From positions 21,987,079-22,051,078 of the forward strand of contig CM055313.2 of NCBI GenBank assembly GCA_029255685.2: DNA of 64,000 nucleotides, read 5' to 3'. The stretch is from Silene conica (lineage: Eukaryota > Streptophyta > Magnoliopsida > Caryophyllales > Caryophyllaceae). The position numbers and the translations under genes are program-made. Shown piece after piece: positions 32,300 through 44,600 of the stretch; position 1 is the stretch's first letter; each line of letters opens with the position of its first letter. The notes beneath the pieces are model-generated. The model was not told the DNA's origin. It worked only from the letters and a program-made list of their open reading frames with translations, and ran no database searches.

Positions 32300-33260
32300 T
32301 TAAAAATACGAGCTATAGAATACGAACACATAAGAATATCAGCAAATGTAAAAAGAATAAGAGTTTAAGAGAATCACGAACTAAAAAATACGAGCACAGA
32401 AGAATGCAAGCTATTAACCTAAGAATACGAACTAATATAGAAAGAATACGAGCTATTGAGCTAAGAATACGAGTTATTAAGATAAGACGAGGTTTAAAAT
32501 ACGAGCACAAATGAATACGAGCTAATGAAAAAACAATACGAGCTACTAAGATAAGACGAGCTTCAAAATATGAGCATAAATGAATACGAATACGAGATTA
32601 AAAGGATCACAAACTTAAATATCCGAGAACATAAGAATACGACCTATTAAGATGATAATACAAGCTAATGTAAACAGAATACAAAAACACGAGCTAATTG
32701 AAACACTTCTCGAGCTAAAAAATAGAAGCAGATTTGCAAGACGTCAAATTTCATGATATGATAAACACTTAAGATTACGAGGTATAATTAAAAGAATACG
32801 AGCTACAAAATACGAATATATAAGAAATACCAGGTAATGTAAAAAAGAATAAGAACTTAAGAAAATCATGACCTAAAATATACGAGCACATAAGAACGCG
32901 AGTTATTAATGTAAGAATGCGACCCGAATAGAGCTATTAAGCTAAGAATACGAGCTATTGTAAAAAAATACGAGCTAATGTAAAAATAAACATACGAGCT
33001 TATAAGAGGATCACAAACTTACAAATATGAGCATATAAGAATAGGGGCTAATATAAAAAGAATATCAGCTAATGTAAGAAGAATACGGGATAATACGATA
33101 AAAAATACGAGTTATTAAGATAAGAATACGAGTTAATGTAAAAGTATACGAGCTAATAAGATAAAAATACGAGGTATTGAAATAAGAATATGTGCTAAAG
33201 TAAAAATAATACGATCTAATGTAAAAAAATACGAGTTAATGTTAAAAGAGTACGAGCTTC
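32300..33260. repeat. Degenerate minisatellite of AATACGAGCTA-type units
   Basis: Dozens of GAATACGAGCTAATGTAAAA and ACGAGCTATTAAGATAAGAA variants, with a basic step of roughly 16-24 bases. The array ends about 300 bp before the Helitron-type end at 33583. Confidence 0.85.
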
Positions 33261-33556
33261 AATTATTTTCATATATTATAAATATTGGATAAAAAATTTC
33301 TGTAAGATGATGCCCAAATGAAAAGTATACAAGTAATTATAACATTCTAAGATTAATTGATAAGAATACTCTGAATTATGGACGTCATGCTCAAAATACT
33401 CCAAACTCTATTTTAACTATCAATATAACCAACTAATGCTCTTATTCTCTTTTATTATAATATATCAATTATTCTCTACATATGCCTATTATACTAAGTA
33501 TATTTAGAAGATTAACTATTACGATAATTACTTTGAAACCATGTCAAGATATTACC

Positions 33557-33583
33557 CGGGCAACGCCCGAGCATGAAATCTAG
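33557..33583 (+). other. Helitron-type 3' terminus
   Basis: CGGGC-AAC-GCCCG hairpin, then AGCATGAAAT, then CTAG followed by T. Confidence 0.6.
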
Positions 33584-36500
33584 TTTTCTTTAATTTAGTA
33601 ATATTAGTAATTAAAATATCGACTTTAAAACTATGATTGATAGTTTGGAAATAAAAGAGTTGATAGTAGGTGGTGGGGTAGGCTTGAAGGAATTTTTTTA
33701 TTTTTTAAAAATTTAGGAATCAATAGTATTGTTCTAAATTCTATTCCTTTTATAGATAAGAGATTGACTAGGGTTATAACAATTTGAGTTGCCTTTAAAT
33801 TCAGGATCATCTATTTGGTTGTGCATCGATATCGGTTAGTTTAATTAAACGGATCAGTCAGGTTAGTTTTATTATATCTTACATAGACTAATCCCTTTTT
33901 TTACGACTTTTTTTACTACTAAAATAATAAAAAAAATTCGATAGTTTTCTTTCAAAAGAAATTTGCTTAAATAAGGAAACAAAGCTTTGTTTATATTAAA
34001 TTATTATTATTATCTTTTAATTAATTAATATATACTTTTTTAATCAGACTTTATCGATATTACTAATTTCCTATAAAAAAAATTGTCTCATACTTACTTG
34101 GTATAAAAAATTCATAAATTGATATTACTTTCGTGACAAAAAATTCTTTAAAACTATTTGTAATTTTTGTAAAATTGAAATCATTATTTTTGTGGTAAAT
34201 AATTTCATTAAAATACACATTACTCTACTCAATCCTCTTGATTTAGTTTTCTATTTTAAATTTGTATCCTTATAAAGATATGAAAAATTAATAAAATGCT
34301 AATTTTAAATTATAAACTAACATGCTAGTCTAAACACTAACTTTAGACCATGAATAATTCATTCAATTTAAAACCTCTAAGGAAAAAAAATTCAAACATC
34401 CCCTATATAATAAAGATTATCACATCTGTAAAATTTTTGGCTTAAATTTTCCACCAAAACAATATTTTTTAGACAATATTTTTTCTAATTAGTTTTCACT
34501 ATCTATACTTACTAGTTATTATGTGTTAAACAATATTTGATCACCTAATTAACATAAATCGTTGCTAACTTTTATATAAAATAAGACTAATAAAATATCT
34601 CTTTGGGACTATATATGCAAACTTTCTACTCTTTTCAAAATAAAGTTAAATAACAATAATTTAATTAATTTTAGAATTTTATAATATCTTTCAATTATTA
34701 AAACAAAATCATTTACAACATTTTGGTGAAGCCACCTCATCAATACATAAAGCCCCAGTAATTTTCTAATTTCATTTCATTAAATTACACTTTTTAAAAT
34801 AATATGAGTAATATTTATAAAATGTTTTGTGATTTTTTTTCCAATTTTAAAATAATTTATGTGAAAATATAGTATACACTTTTTTTAGGAATTATTTATT
34901 TTGTACCAAGTATATACATTAAAAACTTGCTTCTTATATTTTTTTCCCAGTTTTGCCGAAATTAATTAAAAACTTAAATACTCATATAGTTGTATAACTA
35001 ATATTCACTTTTTATTGAATGATGAACTTATAGAACATTGGTTTTGATTAGTCATGCTAGCTTTATTGAAAAATAATCCTCATAATAATATAAATATACT
35101 TATAAATCTATAACAAAATAAATTAAATTATAAATATGTTTATAATCACAATAGTTTAAAAATTTATTAAAAAAATATTCAACAAAATAAATTACAATTT
35201 AATAAAGTGAATATTTATTGGTAAAAAACTATTAATTTATTCTATATTCACTCTCTTAAAATGTAATTTAATTTAACACATTTCCATGGCTTAATAATGT
35301 TTTACGAGTATATGTAAAATTGTCCAGTGTTAATATATAATATTGGTAATGTCAAAAATAGTTCGGGTGACTCGGATAGGAAAATAATCAGAAAACAAAT
35401 CAAAATTGGTGTATGCCGCCTCTTTTCACCGTTTTAAAATTAAAAAAGATAATTTGTCTAAAAAATAAATCGAGTTTGTTCTTATCGGTTCATAAATCGA
35501 GTAGTTACAAACATCACGATATTTATATAATTTTTAAATTTATAACGTGATTTGGAATAATGTTTAACAGTTTTTGCTTATTTCATATTTAATACATGGA
35601 TGTTAATTTGTTGGGTTTATATTCCATACGAATCATTTTATATATTCGCATGTAAATTCTAAAATTTAACAAAAAATTAATAATACACTTCTATAAAATC
35701 TTATTAAAAGGCTAAGCTAAAACACCAATTAAAAGCCACGTCATCCAAAATTAATGCCACGTCAGATTACAAAAGAAGCCACCTTGCAGTATCTAAAATC
35801 CACGTCGACACTTCAACACAAATTGCATTTTCCTACGTGGCACTGTCTAATAAAAACAAAAAGGAATAAACTCTTATTTAATTTCATTTACAAATCTAGG
35901 TTTTAATTGTTTATTTATAATTTTGTTGCTATTTATTTCACTACTACCTTTCATCTACCCTAATTATGAATTTCACATAACCACTCCATTTCCTAATTTT
36001 AATATTTAAACTCCTCCCATCTCTCTAACTCAATTTAAGTACTTGATAGTGTTTTGTTTATATAATTGTTGTATTTCGCTAGAGATATGAATAATATGCA
36101 CCCTACCTCATCCTTCTAAATCTACCTTTTACCTATATTCACATGATGACATGAAAAAATGTTTTATGTTTACATGTCGTGAATTTTGTAGGGATATATT
36201 TGTGTTTTTGCTGGATTTGTTATTTCTTTCTGTAAATTAAATTTTAGTTTCTATTTGTGATTGTGCAGTACCAAGATCAAGATTGAGCAGCATGGTTTTC
36301 TTCAGGATTTATTGTTCATTCATATTCTACTACCCCGTAAGTCACGTACTCTTTTTCTTATTTTGTTATTTTTGTTATGGCGTGGATAATATATCGTACA
36401 TTTAAATGTTTTTTTCGAATATTTTATGTTTAATGCTCTTTTACCTTTGTAAAGAATACAAAATCTAAACAACTTTAATCGTAATTGATTACATTTTACT

Positions 36501-39500
36501 TGAGAAAAATTAGACCATCGATCTTGAGCTTTGGTTGTACATTTTAACGTTGGGCATATTTTAAATAGGTTCATTTAAATTGTTAGGATGTAGATTCCAT
36601 TGAATGTGTTTCCTCTTAATCATTTGACTTCATTATTATCGTTAAATAAATCATTGAAGTTGATTTTACTTCAATTTTGATTACTCCATATGTTTCGTTC
36701 AATTGTTTACCTTTAATTTTGCCTTAAAGATCAAGAAAAGAGGCGTGAACCAATTATTAGAATCAAAAGAGAAATAATTAACCGAGATATTCCAAAATGA
36801 AATAGGTAAACAAATGATTGGAATGAATTAGTATAATTTTAACAATTTAAAATTATGAAAATAAATTTTGTGAAATGTTTCGTCTAAATGACGTGATAAC
36901 ATGTGATATTGGTAAGACGCGGATTTTGGGTACTTCTTAAAACAAAATTTGCGCGATAATAATAGTACTCATCCCATCCAATAAGTTTTTTTACATTTTT
37001 ATTGTTTCTAAGAAATATTTTAATCCATCTTAATTAAACAAAATGAAATATCACTTTATTATGTAGATCAGTTACTCTTTTAAATAAAGATAAAACATTT
37101 TCACTATTAAACAAAATGAAATTATCATTTTGTTTTGTTGATAGGTGGGTTAACTACAAAAATCACATAAACCTCTTAATCTACATAAAAAAATTATAAA
37201 ACTATGTAAGAAAATATATAAAATCTAATTAAAAGGATAAATAAAATAATGTGGCATGAGAAATTTTTAATGTGACATGACATATTTAAATGTGACATGA
37301 CATATTTTTAATGAGACATAACGTATTAATGTGACATGATTATCAATTTATCATTAAATGACATTAATTTAAATTTTTATCTATAAAGTAATTTAATTTA
37401 ATTAATTTAATTCACTTATTTATAATATTAAATGATATTGTATTAATATTAAAAATATTTTGGATATTAAATAGTTTTTCCAAAATTTATATAACCCTCA
37501 CAAATTTACATCAAAATTTCATAATTTATAATTAATATTGACATTTTAGTTGATTTTTTTTTGTAATAAAACATGTTAATAAATTTCATAATTCATAATT
37601 AAAATTGACATTTTAATTTAAATTTTTATAGTAGAACATGTTAATAATTAATTAAAGCTCTTCATATTATTTAACCCCCACCATATTTATTAACATTTTT
37701 CCTATTTAATGATTTTTTAATTAAACATGCTATTAAATTGATTAAAACTCTTCATAATACTTAACACCCGCTAAATTAATTAAAGTTTTTCATATTTAAT
37801 TAATTTTGTAATATAATATGTTGATAAATTGATTAATATTTTTCTATACTATATAGTTAAAGGGTAACTTAACACATTTAATTTTTCGCTATGTAGCATT
37901 ATCATAATTAAACTCTATAAGAATTTAATTTAATTCCACATATCATAAAATTTAATCTAATTCCATATGGCATTTCATACCCATTAATTTCAATTTGTTT
38001 TATTTTATTATTTAATTTAATAATTTATACTATTGAAATAAAAGGATAGTTTAGAATTATTGTTGATTTCATATGGCATTTTAACACCTCATTAATATCT
38101 ATTCCTTTTTTCTTGATTATTTAATTATATTTAAAATATAACATAAATGTAATAATAATTGTCTCTATAAATATATAATTAAATATAATTAAAAATAATT
38201 TAAACTATTTACCATCATTCACATATCATATTATTATTTCGTAAGATAACTTCTTAAGCCGCCCTCATGCAAAGTATATATTTTGAAAAAGGAATAAATA
38301 ATAGTAATAATAATTAAACAAACTTTTTACATTCTATTTCTCTTTGCTGCATATTTTATGTCTATATGAAATTTAATAATAATGAGAAATATATAAATCT
38401 AATTAAAAGGCAAGCCAAACTTTTCGTTATGATCCACACGTCACCCACATATCATATTTTAATTTCATAAAATAAAATTTTAAATTAGGCCCATGTAAAG
38501 TGTATTTTGTAGAAAAAAAAAATAACAATAATCTTATTTATAAATGTAATTAAAAGGTAAGTCAAACTATCATTATCATCCACAAGTCATATTTTAATTT
38601 CATAATATAAAATTGAAACCACTCTCATGTAAAGTTGATTTTGTAAAAACAAAAATATAATAATAATTAAACAAACCTTATACATTCAATTTCTCATTAT
38701 TGGCCCATATTTATGTATATATATTAAATTTCATAATAATAAAAAAATAATGTTCAAAATTCATTAACATTAATTGATATTTATATCTATATTAAATTTG
38801 ATACTATTTAAAAAAAGGATGCTCAAAAGTCATAAAACGCATCCTCAATTATTTATATATTTTTGTTCAAAGGCAAAATTTGTAAGCCCAATTTTCTGTT
38901 ATTTTTATCGTTAGTAGAATTATATGTATCACTTATCTTTCTTATCATTCTATTCACATCAAGTTAATTGTATTAAGGTTTTAAATTATTAACTAATTTG
39001 TTTATTTTTGATGTAACTTACATTGAGTTATGAAATGTTTGTCACATTTCAATTTCATCGTATATATTTGTTTTATTCTCATTAAGGGGTTAAATCAAGA
39101 TTTGTGGTGTTTGAGTCTTTAAAGGTAAATATACTTACATCTCTATGACTTGATTCTCATTCTCTACTTCTTTCACTATTTACGAGTATAATTAAATTTA
39201 CAACGATGATATTGCATAAAACATATTTCACTATTGTTGGTTATTTTGCAATAATTATTGAGTTTTTTTGTTTATATAGAGATAGACGATTTATTGGAGA
39301 AACACGACTACATTAAAAAGTAAAATACAAAGATTGCTTAACCAATTATAAATTATAGATTAACTACAACACCGACGACATTAACATGAACGATTAATAG
39401 TTTTTTGTTATTTTTTTCACATGTACTTTGCTATTGTTGTTTTTCTTCCATCATTTTGCCTTTGAAAAAATAACACTCTTCACCTACCGATTTATTTGAT

Positions 39501-40229
39501 TTTTCCGACTCTGTTCTTTATATTAACATCTCGATGTCAATAATTTTAATACACGTACGTTCCATCATGAATTATTCATGAGGTGATATGCGTGTTTGAT
39601 ATTTTATAAATCCAATTACTATAAACACTAAAAACATTACACTATGAAATAAAATTGTTGCTTTAAAATTCTTAGTTCCGCAATCTATTGTTGTATTGGC
39701 TTCAATTTTAGGGGGAGTATGAAATGTTTGTTTTGTCATAACATTTCTACTCGTGTGTTCAATGTTATTTTCAAAATTGTTGATAAAATTTTAATATCTA
39801 ATTTGCGAGGGTGCTCTATCTTTGGGATCTTTGTTTGCTAATATAGTTTTATATAATTTCATCATACGAATACCTATATTATTAATTTATTTTAACTTGC
39901 ATTGAGTTACTTTAATTTTGCACGGTATTTTAGTATCCACTATACATCATTTTGATTTCTGCTACCTCGGTTCTTTTTTAATTGTCATTCTCACTTTTCG
40001 AGACACACTTCTCTCTTCAATATCTCTCAAAATATATAACTAAATATATTGAAATCTATACTCATATTAAAGCTCTATTCGTAAAGAATTTTATAGTGTG
40101 GTTAATAAATTGTCGACAAAAGACTAATTAGCTTTATATAACACTTAAAACATGACAACCGTAGGTTGAGTTGATCTTAGTATATTATGATATTAAATCA
40201 CTAAAATATCACATTAGAAATTGAACATT
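33584..40229. other. Very AT-rich gene-free stretch
   Basis: No coding region supported; short frames here keep no family pattern. A small repeat with AATGTGACATGACATATTT occurs at about 37255-37345. A CCACGTCA/TACGTGGC-rich patch at 35735-35845 follows a Helitron-type start at 35699. The rest shows nothing I recognise. Confidence 0.5.
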
Positions 40230-40257
40230 CCGTGAATTTCACGGGTCATAAAACTAG
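40230..40257 (+). other. Helitron-type 3' terminus
   Basis: CCGTGAATTTCACGG hairpin, then GTCATAAAA, then CTAG followed by T. The same hairpin core as at 28069, in the opposite orientation. Confidence 0.65.
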
Positions 40258-40275
40258 TTATTTTGTTAAATACTA

Positions 40276-40455
40276 CTCCCTCTGAGCTATAATGTTGGTT
40301 CATATTTTCCCTTTAATGCGAATCTAGTGATGATTTCTTTTACCGTTTTAGTAACTTTTTTATGGTCCAAAATTAATTCAGTTGGGTAGAGTGTTGTGTG
40401 TGGTTTAGAATTCATATATAAAGGTAAATGAACCAACACTATAACTCAGAAGGAA
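40276..40455. mobile_element. Stowaway MITE
   Basis: Left end CTCCCTCTGAGCTATAATGT, right end (reverse complement) TTCCTTCTGAGTTATAGTGT, both running on into TGGTTCAT, flanked by TA (40274-40275, 40456-40457). 180 bp. Confidence 0.85.
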
Positions 40456-41615
40456 TATTTGATAACAACAAATATATAAAACTAAATTCGCGTGATTTTA
40501 CACGGGTTAAAATTAATTTTTATCAAGTTAACATTCTCAACTACTCATAGAGTCACCACGAATCATGATGACAAAACGTCTCAAGATCTCAACCATTGAA
40601 ACATAATCCAACGACATATCTTCATCCTCTTACAACTTCTCATACCCAAAACACCACAAGTCAACCTCTTACAAAAATTCTCTGCTAAATTTCTCTCTGT
40701 AAAAATTAAAAGAAAAAAGAAAAAGAAAAAAATAAAAAATAAAAAATAAAAAATAAAAATAATTCTCCCACCAAATAGCTAGCTAGTGCGCAGATCTACA
40801 CCAAATTAAAACACACAAAATCTTCTTCGCCATTTTTCTCTCACTATAATTCTCCATAAATATCTCTTTCTATCTCTAGATTTACTCTTCAACTCTTAAT
40901 GCTAATACAACTTATGCAAGACTTCACTTGATTTAACGCTCCAATTTCACTATTCAGATCTGAGTACCGGTAATTAATCTTTCAATTCAATTCTTTTTTG
41001 TTTTTGCCTGAATTTTGATTTTAGTTTTGCTCGGTATGGTGATTACTGTACTTGATTGTTGTATATTTGATTCGATGCTTGCATTTTGGTTGCTTAATTG
41101 TGATTTTGATGCAAGTTTTGGTGTAATTAGGTTATGAGTTGAGCTTAGATTGGTTATGTTTATGGAAAATGTGTAAGTAGCAGCAAATTTGACGATGTTT
41201 ATGTTGCAAGGTAAAGAATTAGATAGAGATCGTGGATTTGTTTTGTAAATGTCGACCATTTTCGATCTTTCGAGGTGTTTGAGTTGATGGATTTCGTTGT
41301 GCCGATTGTTTCTAGTTGGAGTTTGAAACAAAATATTTGAAGTAAGATTGAAGATAGTTGGAGATGTATAACAAAACCGTCTTTTGAATTGACGAGTGAT
41401 GAATTCTGTTGTGCGGAAACGTGAATGCGTGAATACCTCGTCTCGTGTTGGGATGTGGGACATGGATTTGCATCCTAACAAATTCGCTATAAAAGGATAT
41501 GTATTGCGCGATATATGTGTAAAACGGGCTTACAAGAGGCTGATTTTATTCTGTGTTGGTGTATTTATTAGGGGTTGTTTCTGGCCGAGAGCGAGAGATC
41601 GTGGATTGTTGAAAA
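40456..41615 (+). promoter_or_regulatory. Promoter and 5' leader region of the alpha-COP gene
   Basis: A CT-rich stretch at about 40800-40970 (TTTCTCTCACTATAATTCTC) looks like a transcribed leader. A donor-like ACCG|GTAATT at 40970 and an acceptor-like TTTATTAG near 41571 would define a leader intron. That intron would remove a 78-codon upstream ORF (41396-41632) that otherwise overlaps the main ATG. An A-rich AAAAAT microsatellite lies at 40708-40760. Confidence 0.45.
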
Positions 41616-44600
41616 ATGTTGACCAAGTTTGAGAGTAAGAGTAGTAGGGTCAAGGGACTGAGTTTCCATAGTAAGAGGCCATGGATCTTGGCAAGTCTTC
41701 ACAGTGGTGTGATCCAGCTATGGGATTACCGGAATGGTACTCTTCTTGATCGTTTTGATGAACATGATGGCCCTGTTCGCGGTGTTCATTTCCATCAATC
41801 TCAGCCGTTGTTTGTGTCTGGAGGTATGCTGATTTCCTATTTTCTTATTAATTCCTTTTCTTTTGCTTAGAAAGCCTATGATCCATGCTGTCTTTGTAAT
41901 GGTCTTTTTTATTCACTCTTAGGTACTATGCTACCCTTCACTCTATGGAAGTATTATTTTCTTTTTAGCGTCATTTTCTCGTACATTACATATTGCATAG
42001 AATTATTGATAGTGTAGAGTTCAACTTGGCTGGAAAAAATGAACACCTGGTATTCAACTTAGGCATTAAGATAGGTAGTCTTGACTTGAAGATGACTTGG
42101 GAAATGTGTAGCTTCTAAGAAATTGGTGAGTGACACTGATGCCGTTATACAATAAAAGAGTGATTATCTTTTTGTGCACATGTTCAAATGTTTGATGTCC
42201 ATTGACTGATACCGTCTACTAACGATTCATGTTATGTTCTCATATTTGAGCCATAGATAGAAATGTGGATTCCAGCTTTTGTTATCTAAATAAGCTCAAA
42301 ATGAAACAAAAAAACCCTTGCTCAACATCTTAATATGCTGATTGTAATTCTTTCTTAATATTGGAAGGGGCTGAGGTAGCATGGAATTCGTATATTGGTC
42401 GTGTCATTTTCTTAGGCTTTTATTTTTCCATAATCAGATTAGTTAGATCTCAGATTCTTGGGGTCTTTATATCCTACTTGTTTGTCTCAGGTGATGACTA
42501 CAAGATTAAAGTTTGGAACTACAAATTGCACAGGTGTCTTTTTACCCTTCTTGGACATCTTGATTACATTCGGACCGTGCAGTTTCACCATGAGAACCCA
42601 TGGATTGTGAGTGCCAGTGATGATCAGACTATTCGCATTTGGAACTGGCAATCACGGACATGTATTGCAGTCTTGACAGGGCACAATCATTATGTGATGT
42701 GTGCCTCCTTTCATCCTAAAGAAGACCTTGTTGTGTCAGCTTCGCTTGACCAGACAGTTCGGGTCTGGGATATCGGAGCCCTAAGGAAGAAAAGTGCATC
42801 TCCTGCAGATGACTTAATGCGGTTGAGTCAAATGAATTCAGATCTTTTTGGTGGTGTCGATGCCGTGGTTAAGTATGTTTTGGAAGGCCATGATAGGGGA
42901 GTTAACTGGGCATCATTCCATCCTACACTCCCCTTAATTGTATCTGGGGCTGATGACCGACAAGTAAAATTGTGGCGCATGAACGGTAAGTCTTCTAATC
43001 TGTCATTTTGTGCAAAATGTGGTGAATGTGATGTGTTTAGCCTCTTTCAAAAATAATTTCCCCAACTTTAACCACTAGTTAATCCTGCTTTTTGGCACTT
43101 GTATATTCGAAACAGTTAAAATTAATATTGTTCCTCTTTAAACACTATAACTTCAATGTGAGGGCGCAAGGCAAGTTTGATCCAGGATTGGTGAGGAAAG
43201 GTGAAAGAAAAGGCTGGGTTGGATTTAGGGGTCTTTGTGCGAGCCATTTCAAAAAGTTCAGGCGCGTAGGGCTTTGAATTAAGACTTCCCTCCGTCCATT
43301 TGATCCGGACTGCTGGTGAATTTGTCAGAAAGAAAGATCTTTTAGAAACTGAACCGTTTGGGTGATCGCCTCTGAGGCTTAAAAGACTGCCATGAGTTGT
43401 TTATAATCAGTTAAACTATCCCCTGAGGTTTCATTTCTGACCTGTTTGTAGTTTCTTCACCTGGGTTAAGTGTGAATTTGACTCCGTGACCTAATTTCTT
43501 TGTTAGCAGTCTTTTAATGGATGTGTTTTATGGTCTACCCTTTCATGGACACCTTCTTTGCCACAATGCAACTAGATTGATGTTGGTTTGGCTATTACTT
43601 CACGTACTAAGATGATTTGCTGTGTTAAAATATCTGTTGCACATTTTTGAGGGACTAAATTGTTGATGGACTAATGGACCTGCATGACTATGTGGGTCCT
43701 TTTCTTCAGTGTTGTGAATGTTCACTTAAATATGATTCAACATTATTCACTATTACCGATCATGCTACTAGCCACAGGCCAAAACGAGTGTTAGCAAGTA
43801 GCCCATCTGTGATGAAGTTTCTAAATTTTGGGCTAAGATTGATTTTGACTTTCAGGTGTGGTACGATAAACAAATAGGTTATAAGAGATGCAATCCATAG
43901 CTTTGAAGATATTAGTTCTCTTTTGTTAGCGATTTTATAAATAGTGTTACTCCTAATTGCATTTGTTTACTACTAGTAGGATGTGTTCTGGCTTAGTTTT
44001 GCTGAAACCTTTTGAGCCTTACTTGAACTCAATTTTTTTTGTAATGAATCCTAAGTTTGAAGGACACAAGTTGTTTCTTAGGCTACATCTGGACATTTAT
44101 GATGTTATTTTTTGGGCTGATGTTGAGTAGATAAGTCATACTCCTAACAGAATGTCAGAATTTGCTTAGTGGAAGTGAATTTCTTCTTTTAGTTGTTTTC
44201 GAAAGGGTTTGAAGATTGAGAAGTTAAGTGAGTTGGATAAACTTGATGCTGCAGAAGTTGTCTGAGAAAGAATTTCTTGCTGATAATGTACATTAGTCTT
44301 TTTAATTTTGATTGGTTGTTTGAAAACTCAAGCTACCTTATTCTGCGCCTCTCTTATAAAAACTTGAAAATTATGTGCAAGGTATCTTATTTTGAGTTTC
44401 TTTTCCTCAAATGGTGCTGTAATGATTTTCATCACCCTATAAGGTATATGAATAAGAGATCCTATTGGATAAGTAACTAATCTTGAATCTAATCTGATCT
44501 TCTATGTTTGCTGATATCTATGATGACTTTTATGTTCTTCATAGTTTTGAATGACTCGCTGAATTCAGTTAGCGTATGTTGCCTTACTGACTTGCTTTTA

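Larger units (their letters stand above)
27095..40257. mobile_element. Nest of Helitron-like elements (no coding part seen)
   Basis: Several Helitron-type 3' ends (short GC-rich hairpin, about 6-12 bases, CTAG, then T) occur at 28059-28087 (minus), 30078-30107, 33557-33583 and 40230-40257 (plus). Helitron-type 5' starts (A followed by TC, then TA-rich sequence and ATTAAAAGG) occur at 27095, 27221, 35699, 37224 and 38398. I could not pair starts with ends, nor find Rep/helicase sequence, so these are non-autonomous and nested. The region is very AT-rich and has no supported gene. Confidence 0.6.

Noticed and set aside
32300-33260. Possible CRISPR-like array of short repeats
   Set aside because: Units are degenerate and contiguous without unique spacers, and this is a plant nuclear sequence; it is a minisatellite.
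36320-36574. 84-codon minus-strand ORF in the AT-rich Helitron region
   Set aside because: No recognisable motif, lies in gene-free repeat-rich DNA, and the length is within chance.
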